From Clostridia bacterium (GTDB lineage Bacteria > Bacillota > Clostridia > UMGS1883), in NCBI GenBank assembly GCA_017451505.1, contig JAFTOF010000001.1, positions 1 to 58,053 of the forward strand: 58,053 nt of DNA, written 5' to 3'. Below are positions 41,328 to 50,800 of the stretch, piece after piece. A model generated the notes under the pieces. The model worked only from the letters and a program-made list of their open reading frames with translations, was not told the origin of the DNA and searched no databases. Position 1 is the stretch's first letter, and every line of letters begins with the position of its first letter. Position numbers and translations under genes: made by a program.

Positions 41328-42647
41328 ATGTTTAAGTTTAATTTGCAGCATTTCGCAGCAGGTGATGCAGTACATACCACTGACGGTATGGCAAGCAATG
41401 CCAACGGAAATGTAACCCCTTATGGGGAAAGCGGCGGACTTAGTGCCGAAATGAAAACGTATTATTCCGACTTTCTTATTGATATGGCGGAACCCAAGCT
41501 GGTACATGACCAGTTCGGTCAGAAGGTACCGATTCCCAAAAATAAGGGAAAGGTTGTTGAATTCAGAAAATATGATCCCCTTCCCAAGATGACTACGCCT
41601 CTTGTTGAAGGTGTAACCCCCAAAGGACAGAAAATGGACATGGGCGTTATCACGGCAGAAGTTAAACAGTACGGCGGCTTTATTGAGCTTTCGGACGTGC
41701 TTCTTCTTACTGCGATTGATAATAACCTTGTGCAGGCAACCAAGCTTCTTGGCGGTCAGGCAGGAAGAACTCTTGACACTATTACAAGAGAAGTTCTCTG
41801 CGGCGGTACAAACGTTCAGTTTGCAGAGGGACAGGTTGCATCAAGAAGCCTTCTTGCAGGCGGAAATGAATCGGGCAATCATTATCTTACAGTTGACGGC
41901 GTGAGACGAGCTGTACGCTACCTTAAGAAGATGAATGCGGAAACGATTAACGGAAGCTATGTGGGTATTATTCACCCCGATACTGCTTACGACCTTATGA
42001 GCGATCCTAAATGGATTAATGTTAAGACATATTCCGACCCTGAGGGCATTTACCAGGGCGAAATCGGTAAGATTGAGAATGTAAGATTTGTTGAAAGCTC
42101 CGAAGCAAAGGTTATTCACGCGGAAGACCTCTCTGCCGAAAGCAGAAATCTTACAGTTTCTTCCTACAGTACACTTACTTCTGCAGGCAAGGCGACACAT
42201 GGAGAAGGAACCTTGTACAAGCTTGTCGTAGAGGAGTCTCTTACCGAGGAAGATGCAGCAAGACTTGTGGATGCAATCATTCAACTTGGTGTAGAAGATA
42301 GCATCGAGGTATTGAGTGTGGCCGGTGTTGATGTAGCAGGTAACGCCCTCTATCTTTATGAAGAACCTATCAATACTCCCTCCGAGGGTGACATTTTGTA
42401 CCCCGGTGAAGCAGGATTTAAGGGCTGTGACGTTTATGCAACCCTTATTATCGGTGATAATGCTTACGGTACAACAGAAATCTCAGGCGGCGGTTTGCAG
42501 CATATTGTTAAGCAGCTTGGTTCTGCAGGAACGGCAGACCCCCTCAATCAGAGAGCTACAGCAGGTTGGTCCGCTACAAAGGCTGCCGTGAGACTTGTGG
42601 AACCTTATATGGTTCGTATAGAAACCGCAAGCACATTCGGTAATTAA
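41328..42647 (+). CDS. Major capsid protein, N4-gp56 family
   Basis: 439 aa. PIPKNKGKVVEFRKYDPLPKMTTPLVEGVTPKG, VKQYGGFIELSDVLLL, AGRTLDTITREVLCGGTNVQFAEG and GIIHPDTAYDLMSDP are hallmarks of the N4-gp56-type HK97-fold capsid family. The end (RATAGWSATKAAVRLVEPYMVRIETAS) is also typical. Part of the structural operon, with AGTGAAAAATTA site. Supports a short-tailed phage lineage. Confidence 0.92.
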   Translation: MFKFNLQHFAAGDAVHTTDGMASNANGNVTPYGESGGLSAEMKTYYSDFLIDMAEPKLVHDQFGQKVPIPKNKGKVVEFRKYDPLPKMTTPLVEGVTPKGQKMDMGVITAEVKQYGGFIELSDVLLLTAIDNNLVQATKLLGGQAGRTLDTITREVLCGGTNVQFAEGQVASRSLLAGGNESGNHYLTVDGVRRAVRYLKKMNAETINGSYVGIIHPDTAYDLMSDPKWINVKTYSDPEGIYQGEIGKIENVRFVESSEAKVIHAEDLSAESRNLTVSSYSTLTSAGKATHGEGTLYKLVVEESLTEEDAARLVDAIIQLGVEDSIEVLSVAGVDVAGNALYLYEEPINTPSEGDILYPGEAGFKGCDVYATLIIGDNAYGTTEISGGGLQHIVKQLGSAGTADPLNQRATAGWSATKAAVRLVEPYMVRIETASTFGN

Positions 42648-42664
42648 TTTAGGGAGGTTTTAAA

Positions 42665-42949
42665 ATGGCAACTAAAAACACTTCGGAAAAAACAAAAACA
42701 AAGGCAAAGGTTGTTGATGAAAATTCGCTGGTGGAAATTGAGCTTTTCCGTGATAATAAAGACTACAAAGACAATGTTTTTGTAGCAGTAAACGGAGAAA
42801 GCTGTGTAATTGCCCGCGGTAAAAAGGTAAAAATCAAGAAAAAGTTTGCCGATGTAATTGCTCTTTCCATGAAGCAGGATGTAAAGACTGCAAGAATGAT
42901 GGACGAAAAGTCTGATGAGTTCATGGCAGAAGCACAGACAAAACTGTGA
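42665..42949 (+). CDS. Small protein downstream of capsid
   Basis: 94 aa after GGGAGG. Lys-rich N-terminus, then a compact domain (LVEIELFRDNKDYKDNVFVAVNGESCVIARGKKVKIKKKFADVI) of the type often found right after phage capsid genes. Possibly a head decoration or completion protein; unproven. Confidence 0.6.
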   Translation: MATKNTSEKTKTKAKVVDENSLVEIELFRDNKDYKDNVFVAVNGESCVIARGKKVKIKKKFADVIALSMKQDVKTARMMDEKSDEFMAEAQTKL

Positions 42950-42955
42950 TAAATT

Positions 42956-43012
42956 AAAAAAAGACCGCAGCGGCGGTGCCAATAAGCGGCACGGTGCCGT
43001 TGCGGTCTTTTT
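42956..43012 (+). terminator. Strong terminator after the capsid block
   Basis: GACCGCAGCGGCGGTGCC pairs with GGCACGGTGCCGTTGCGGTC (one bulged region), then TTTTT. It would reduce transcription past the capsid genes. Confidence 0.85.
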
Positions 43013-43027
43013 GTTAAGGTGATGAAA

Positions 43028-43369
43028 ATGAAAGTTTATGAAGCTATAGAAAGGGCACAAAAGGGCGGATGTGCAAGCAATACGCCTAAGGATGTGCTGA
43101 TGGATGCCGTCAAAAGGCTCGAAAAACAGATTTCCGACAAGGCGGAAATCTTGCTTAGTGACATTGATGACAACACGGTTCTTTTAGCTTGTGGCGGAGG
43201 CGTTGCCGAAGGGTATGATGATATGTATGAAGCGTTCTTAAAACGTGAGGCAAGCAGGTATTGTGAAGCGTGGGAGAATTATGGGAATTACGATGCTGTA
43301 TTTGCTATAAGATACCGTGAACTGTGTAAGGAAATTATAAGAAACAGGAAGCCTAAGAGGTGGAATTAA
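43028..43369 (+). CDS. Candidate head-tail connector protein
   Basis: 113 aa from ATG 43028 with AAGGTG ahead. Largely helical (MKVYEAIERAQKGGCASNTP, LKREASRYCEAWENYGNYDAVF), size and place typical of head-tail connectors. No direct family signature, so the role is inferred from position. Confidence 0.5.
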   Translation: MKVYEAIERAQKGGCASNTPKDVLMDAVKRLEKQISDKAEILLSDIDDNTVLLACGGGVAEGYDDMYEAFLKREASRYCEAWENYGNYDAVFAIRYRELCKEIIRNRKPKRWN

Positions 43370-43370
43370 A

Positions 43371-43529
43371 ATGAACGAAAATGAAATAATGGCAGAGCAG
43401 GTTTTATTTGCCGGAGGTAAGAGGCTGGATGAGGTTATAAGTGAGCTTAAGAAAGCAAATTCGACTTTACAGGCGAACATAAACGCTCTTACAAACAGAG
43501 TGAAAGCTCTGGAGGATATGGAGGCGTAG
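43371..43529 (+). CDS. Small coiled-coil protein
   Basis: 52 aa: EIMAEQVLFAGGKRLDEVISELKK then LQANINALTNRVKALEDMEA, a predicted coiled coil. Directly follows the preceding gene, with AGAGGTGG site. Unknown; possibly a fibre or head-tail accessory. Confidence 0.55.
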   Translation: MNENEIMAEQVLFAGGKRLDEVISELKKANSTLQANINALTNRVKALEDMEA

Positions 43530-43537
43530 CGGAGTGC

Positions 43538-43580
43538 TGAGTGAGATTCTTCGACTCCACTTCGTTTCACTCAGAATGAC
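43538..43580 (+). repeat. TCATTCTGAG-family repeat in the prophage
   Basis: CTGAGTGAGATTCTTCGACT to CACTCAGAATGAC; TGAGTGA/TCACTCA dyad. Same family as the host copy at 4048-4098. Confidence 0.7.
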
Positions 43581-43588
43581 GGGGAGTA

Positions 43589-43615
43589 GGCGGGCGGATG
43601 ATATCCGCCCCTACG
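43589..43615 (+). repeat. Palindromic repeat, copy 3
   Basis: Identical to copy 1 at 32124 over 27 bases; 8 bases after the preceding repeat. Confidence 0.85.
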
Positions 43616-43632
43616 AGTGAATGCGATAAAGA

Positions 43633-43753
43633 AACTCGGCGAAAAAACAGCGAATGCGAAATTTTCGCCGAAAGAGGAAGAATGCACGTTGCGAGTGGAG
43701 AAAGAATGCCTCTGCGTGAGACTTTCAAAACGGAGCCTGCGTGTATTCTGACG
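43633..43753 (+). repeat. Two-hairpin covarying element, copy C
   Basis: From AACTCGGCG to TTCTGACG. Stem 1 is TCGGCGAAAA with TTTTCGCCGA; stem 2 is AGAATGCACG with CGTGTATTCT (one G-U). Its internal part is about 20 bases longer than in A and B. With the two repeats just before it, it fills the 243-base gap at 43530-43772. Confidence 0.8.
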
Positions 43754-43772
43754 AAAGAAAGGAAGTGAAAAT

Positions 43773-44765
43773 ATGCAGACATTTAATGATGAGAAAAAGA
43801 AAAGGGAAAACGGTGTAGCACAGCCTGTGACAACCGAGCAGGTGCAGACACAGCTTGCAAACAAGGCGAATCCTACAGTAACAGGTGGTGCGGCAGTTCC
43901 TACGGTTGCACCGAAGACATCAGCTATTCCCGGGGTAAAGGTGCATAGCAACGCACCTGCAATGATAGGAAACTATGCCTTTGATACCGACTTTATGGCC
44001 GAAAGGCAAAAAGCCGAAGCGGAGGGCGATTACGGTAAGGCGGCACTTATGGAGTTTTACAGAAATCAGAAGCTGGGATATATGACTTCTCCATACCGCA
44101 CTACTGATGTATATAATTATACAGACCCATACCGGGGAGAGCTTGACCGTATGCAGGAGGATATGCAAAATCGTGAAAAATTCAGCTATGATTATCGTGA
44201 TGACGAGCAGTACAAGGCAATAAAGAGGTTGAAAGAGAAAGAGGCACAGGACGCGTTTGACGACGCTTACGGACGGCTTTCAGCACAGTTTGACGGTGAC
44301 ATACCCGTAAATATGATGAATAAGCTCTATGACACGAAAGCGGATATTATAGATTCCGCAGACAGTTATATTCCACAACTTCAACAGTTGGCATATTCCA
44401 TGTATATGGATGAGGGTGACATGATGATGCGAAATTATGCACTCATGCAGGAGAGAGCCAATCAGGATTATAACAGGTGGGCGGAGAAACGTGACCTGCA
44501 CGTGTCAGGACTGGATAATAAGTATGGCAGAGATGCAAGCGAGAAAGCGTACAACGAGGATATCAGAAGGTATAATCAGGAATACGCAGATAAGAGAGCG
44601 GATATTGAGTATGAGAGAGACAACAATGAACAGCAGAGGACTACGGGGCTTACACAGACAGATTACGAGAATCGTTATCAGGCAACGCTTGCGATTATGG
44701 AAAGTGAGGGCGTAAGCTTTGACGAAGCATGGAAACGTGCTTCGGGATATGTGCCGAAATTTTAA
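43773..44765 (+). CDS. Tyr/Asp/Arg-rich internal structural protein, unknown
   Basis: 330 aa, AAAGGAAGTG site. Pro/Thr/Val-rich N-terminus, then a long charged helical region (DYRDDEQYKAIKRLKEKEAQDAFDD, EDIRRYNQEYADKRADIEYERD). The end (ATLAIMESEGVSFDEAWKRASGYVPKF) is a small helical motif. Sits just before the giant protein, so a virion-internal or tail protein is likely. No family recognised. Confidence 0.6.
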   Translation: MQTFNDEKKKRENGVAQPVTTEQVQTQLANKANPTVTGGAAVPTVAPKTSAIPGVKVHSNAPAMIGNYAFDTDFMAERQKAEAEGDYGKAALMEFYRNQKLGYMTSPYRTTDVYNYTDPYRGELDRMQEDMQNREKFSYDYRDDEQYKAIKRLKEKEAQDAFDDAYGRLSAQFDGDIPVNMMNKLYDTKADIIDSADSYIPQLQQLAYSMYMDEGDMMMRNYALMQERANQDYNRWAEKRDLHVSGLDNKYGRDASEKAYNEDIRRYNQEYADKRADIEYERDNNEQQRTTGLTQTDYENRYQATLAIMESEGVSFDEAWKRASGYVPKF

Positions 44766-44805
44766 TTAACTCGGAATAACACCTCGTAAGCTTGCTAATT
44801 AGGTT

Positions 44806-44832
44806 AAGGGGAGGGCGTAAAAACCCTCCTTT
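44806..44832 (+). other. GC-rich hairpin before the giant gene
   Basis: GGAGGG and CCCTCC with a short A-rich loop, followed by TTTAT. Could be a weak attenuator in the leader of the gene at 44877. Confidence 0.45.
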
Positions 44833-44876
44833 ATAACCCGAGAGAGGCTTTTGGGATGAATGGAGGAAAAGATACC

Positions 44877-47800
44877 ATGGCAAAGAAAAAGTTTTATATG
44901 GACGGCAATGGCAATGAAATACAGGAAGAATATGACGGACGTGTAAATGGAAACAAAACCAAAGAACAGCTTATAAGAACACACAAGGCGGACACTGCAA
45001 ACAGTGCCATTAAAAACGCTGTATACAAAGAAGATTACGACGTATTAAAAACAGATTTTGAAAAAAAGAGAGACGATGCCCTCAGTGGGCTTAACGACAT
45101 ATCAATAAACCCTGCAAAGTACGGAAAAGCAGGGGCAAAGCTTGCATCGGTATATCAGAGTGATTTGGATTTTTACGAAAGTAAAATAAAAGAGGTCGAC
45201 AGTAAGTATAAGAAAGCAAGCTACAGACCAAAAAGCGAATTTGAAAAGGCTACAGCCCTTGCACGAATGAACAGTGCCGCAGGAGAGTGGGTAAATCCCA
45301 CTAAGAGAAAAACACAGGAAGAAAAGCTTATGGCGGTTGACAGTGCCGTAAAAAGCTTACAGGGACCGAGAAAGCCGACATTGGAAGATTATGCAAGGGC
45401 TATGTATGATATTGAAAAATATGCCCCTGAAACGGACGCATATTTTAGATACAACACTACACCCCATAAGTACGGCATAAGCCAGCCGTTGGCAAACAGA
45501 TATACCTCCGCAATGGATAAGTACGGAAAGATTGCCGTGGAAAGCGGTGCATCGGATATGTACCGCCCGACGGGAAGAAATATACTTGACCCGTATGAAA
45601 TGATAAATGCATACTATTATTCCCGTAAGGGTGACAAGTACATAGAGGGCATGATTCCCACAGAGCTTACACAGATGACCGAGGGAGAAACAAAGCTGTA
45701 TATGACACTTCACAACCACAGTGAAAAGGACGCAAATGATTTCCTCGCCGAGCTTCGCCCTGTCCTTGAAGAAAGAGCAACACAAAAGGAGCAGGAAGAA
45801 ATTAGGGAAAAAGTAAAAAGAGGCGGAGCAGATGCATTTGAGGAACAAGTGAAAAGTGTACTAAGGAACGTGGTTTATTCCCCCTTTGCGGCAATGGAGT
45901 CTGCTACAGAAAATATCGGTGACAAACTTTTTGACAGAGAATCCGACGGCTACAACAGCGCTATTCAACGACAGCTTTATAACGCACAGGCGGCGAGAGA
46001 TGCACTTACCGAGGGGTGGCATCCTATATTCGGAAGCATTTACAAGGGCGGTATGAGCATTTTAGATTCTACGGTAGGCTCACTGATGGGGATGGGACTT
46101 GCAGATCCAACGGCAGGTAAGATGGCAAACGGAATTCTTAAAAGTGCAGGAAGCTTAAATATGGCAAGCGGGGCAATGGCTCAGCAAATGCAGGATGCAC
46201 ATATGAGAGGGCTTTCTTCGGGTAAACAGCTTGCCGAGGGAATCACAGCAGGTGTGATGGCAGCTATCACCGAGAAAATGGGAATGGAAAGACTGTTCGG
46301 TAAAAAAACAGGCGGAATTGTGAAAAATTTCATCAAAGGTGGAGCGAGTGAAACACTGGAAGAGGGTGCGGAATGGCTTGTAAACACCGGTGCTGATTAT
46401 GCAATAGCAGGGGAAAAGAGCAATATTGCACAAAACGGCATTAAAAATTCCCTTAAGGAGCTTGGGCTTGAAGCTATAGGTGCTTTTGTTTCGGGTGGTG
46501 CAGCAAGCGGAATCGGTGGCGGTGTATCAAACACATACCATAACAACTACTTAAAAAAAGTTGGCTCACTCTATGCAGACAAATCCGATTTACTTATTGA
46601 TTTGGGCGTGGAAGCAGCGGAAAACAGTTCTCATAAGCAAATAGGAAAAGCTGTAGAGGAAGCTATTGCAAAAGGCCTTGAAAAAGACGGAAGCATGGAA
46701 AGCATTGCAAAAACTATCGGATTATTAGAGGGACGGCAAAAAGGAAGCGTTCTCTCTGATGACGATATGAGAGCGGCAAGTGCGGTGGCATCGTACATTC
46801 TTCACGGAGAATCGGAGTCTAATCTTGCGGCGGCAGGTAACAGCGGAAGTGCATATCTGATTATCGATGCGATTGCAGACAATGACAATGCGAAAAACAA
46901 CATCAAAGAGGCTTTCTCCCCCGAAAAAATTGGTGGTGAAATGCGGCAGAATGAGGCTGTGCAGTCCCTTATAGAAACAGGGCTTGAAAGCAGCAGAATG
47001 AGCAGGGCATATGCTTTGGCGAAAGAAGCAGAAAGAAACGGTGTTGAGAGCCTCAGCGACAAGGAAATCGGGAATCTGTACCTTGCAAACCTCGAACAAG
47101 TGACAAAAGAGGGAAGTGTGCAATGGAAGACTAATAATGAGTATATGAGAAGTGCGGGGAAGAACCTCGTTAAAAATCCCGATGCTATGCAAAGAGTATT
47201 GAGCCTTTCAGGTGCAGAGGCGAGGAATATATTGCAGAAAATGCAGGGTGGCAGGCAGGTAACGGCGGATGATGCAAGATTTCTTATTGAATCGGTGGCA
47301 GCGGATGCTGTGAAAAGCGGTAATTTGGTGGAAATAGTTAAGGTGATAGATGCACTTGACGGAAGAGAAGCCGACTATATCGGAAGTCATGAAGCAATTG
47401 TAACGGCAAAGTCCATACAGGCGGCAATAGAAGGAAAGGCAACACGGCTTGATTATGAAGTGATAAGAAAAAGTAACGGTGCTGTGACAGTGCTGAGTGT
47501 GGCGGAGGAAATGAGGAGCGAGAACGCCTCAACCACAAAGACAACAGGCTTGGTAATGAATGATGCGGCAATGGAGCTTGATAAGAAAACGCGTACAAGT
47601 ATACATGATTTTGCAAAGAGGACAGGCAGTACGGTTATTGTCGAGCACTTTCTTGTTAATAAAAACGGCGAAGTGATAATGGGTGAAGAAAAGGACGGAG
47701 TTATCAGAATCAATGCCGATTATGCCGATGTGGCACACTCAATTGCTGTGCACGAATTTACGCATCTGATGAAGAAAATTGCCCCGAAAGCTTATGCGAA

Positions 47801-50800
47801 GTTTAAGAATTATGTTGTTTCAAAAATGAAGAGCGAGGGTACATATGAGGGAGCGATGGCAACGCTGCGTGAAGATTATGAAGACCTAAGCGATGAGGGG
47901 TTAATTGATGAACTCTGTGCACAAACAGCAGAAAGACTTTTCCGTGATGAAGCAGAATTGACAAGCTTAATAAAAAAAGACCGCACATTGGCGGAGTGGG
48001 TAAAAGATGCGTGGTTTAAGGTGCTGGATATGTTTGGCAGAACCGATGAAAGAACACACGCACAACTTATGTGGAAAAAGTGTGTTAAAGAGGCTTCGAG
48101 GGCAAAGAGCAAAGATGTAACAACGGGTGAGGTTAAATATAAGAAAGAGTATTCTTTTAACAAACAAGTCGATGATGCTCTTGATAACAAAATTCAAAGA
48201 GGATACAGCGTATATGTCGGACGATTGCCAAAACTGCTTGAAAAATGTGGGTTAAACCCCGAGCTTCCAATGTTGATGCATCCGTCACACATAAGGGATA
48301 TAAACCACGAGAAATCACCAGATAATATACATTATCACGGAATATCCAGTGATATAATAAAACAAATCCCTGATTTGATTAAATATCCGGCAATGATATA
48401 TGATTCCATATCAGAAGACAATAGCGATAATAGCATATGTATTCTTACAACACAATGTAATGATGAAGGTGCACCGATTGTAATAGTTATCACCAATAGT
48501 GAACAAGACGGAAAATACCTTGATGTAAAAATGGAAGTCAAGAAAACAGGTGCAAGTAATCATGTTGACACAATGTATGGAAAAGATGGATTTAGCTATC
48601 ACATGGATTCGGTTATTGATAAAGATGCAGTATTATACGTCAGCAAGAACGGAATGGATAAATTGCTAAATAGAAAAAACCTCAGGTTGAATTCTGATGG
48701 CAAGCTCCGATTGCTTGCGCGATTAGACAACCTAAGGTTTGACACCATTATACATCAAAGTAGAAATGTTGTCAATACTAAGTCTATGCAAAACGATGAA
48801 AATAATTCCACTTCTTCACAAAAACGCCCGGGGGTTTCTGAAAAACTTGATGAATACATGGGGGATTTTGCCGCACGGCTTAGCGATAATGCGGAGGAAG
48901 AGATTCTTCGCGAGACTCAGAATGACAGTGCGGAAAAGGCGGACATTGAGAAACTTCGGGCGGAGAATGCGGAGCTTCGAAAGCAGATTGAAAAGGAAAG
49001 GGGAAAAGCAAAGCAGGATTACAAAAGGGTTCTTGAAAAAGCCGAAAGAATTAAATTTCGCTGGGATAAAAGTGAAATAAAGAAGCGAATCGATTCTGAC
49101 TACAACTATTTGTCAAGAATGATAGAAAATCCTACAGACACGCGGCATGTCCCGGAACATTTAAGAGCATCGGTAGCCGAGGTTTTAAAATGCTTTAATT
49201 TCGAAACTGTACAGCTTGATAGGTTAAGGGATAAGGGAAAGACCATAAACAGTCCGACAGCGGTAAGACTCGAAAAACTATCAAGCTTATATGAAAAAGT
49301 AATGGAAAAAACAAATACAATAAACAGTCCCGAACTTAACGATGAATACATAAAAAGTGAAATAAAGGAACTGCTTAACGAAATACCTGTTGATGAAACG
49401 GGTAAGCCAAAACGAATACAAGATATGGAAATACGTGAAATGGCTGCTCTTCAAAAAATTTTAGCATCAATTCACAACTCTATAACCCGATACAACAAGG
49501 CTTTTACTAATGGACTTAACAAACCTATTAGCGGATACGGAGAAGAGCTGATTGAGGAGTGCCGCGACAGAATGGAAAGAAAAAAGGGTAAACTTCATCA
49601 CGCAAGTGACGGCTCATATGAAGAATATAGCAACAAAATAATCGACGGTCTTGACAGGCTGTTGACCACAGACAATTTACGTCCGTACGATTTTGTTTAT
49701 AAAATCGGCGGAACGGTAGAAATGCTGTACGGAAAACTGAGAGATGGTTACGACAAGTACACTCTAAACTGGAAATTTGCCATAGAAAGCATCGATAAAA
49801 TTAAAGGAGAAATGGATTTTTCGGAGCTAATAGGAAAGGAACTGCCGGTAAATACTTTTAAACTTTCAAACGGTGACGAGGTATCACTTACGACCACACA
49901 AATAATGTCGCTATATGCACTCAACAAACGAAGACAGGCAAGAGAACACATATACTTCGGGGGAATTGTTCCGGGAAAGGCAGATACAGGAAAAAAGGAA
50001 GATGGGAAATTTTTAAAAAGAAAGATTGAAAGTGCAAAGCCGTATAAAGTGACGGAAACTGATATTGGGGAAATGTTAAAAATACTCACTGAGGAACAAA
50101 AGAAGTTTGTTGATGAAATTGTAGGATTTCTTTCTAACACGTGTGCGGACTGGGGCAACGAGACAAGCATGAAACTATTTGGCTATGAAAAATACGGTGA
50201 AACATATTATTTCCCAATTAAAGTAGCAGATATTGCCCTTCCGAAATCAATGGAATCTATGCCGAGGGACACGACTCTGAAACATCCACCGCAATCAAAG
50301 AAAACAAAAGAGCACGCCAGACAGCCTTTAATGGTACTCGACTTTTTTGATGTGGTAACAAACCATATTAACAGCATGGCATTGTACAACTCCATGGTAT
50401 TACCGATGCTCGATATTGACAGGGTAATGAATTACGCTGAATCTGAAACGACAAAAATCAACGGCGTGGAAGTTGAACAGATTAAAGATGGTGCAAGGTC
50501 GATGTTTCGGCAGGCGTGGGGCAGAGCTTCCGAGGAATACATAGAAGGACTTTTTAAAAGCATCAACGGGCAAAAGAATGTGGATAGTGCAGGACTCGGT
50601 GATGTTCTTCTTTCCAATTCGAAAAAGACTGCTGTTGCAGCAAGCCTTAATGTGCTTTTTCAACAGTTTGGTTCCATAACACGAAGCATGTGTTATCTTT
50701 CGCCGCGAGATCTTAAAGTAAAAGTAACAAAAGCGGATACAAAGGAAATGCTTGAAAAATGTCCGATAGCATATTGGAAAAATCTCGGATTCTATGATAC

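Noticed and set aside
42956-43012. GC-rich hairpin after the capsid block as a riboswitch
   Set aside because: Simple stem followed by T-run between late genes; a terminator explains it.
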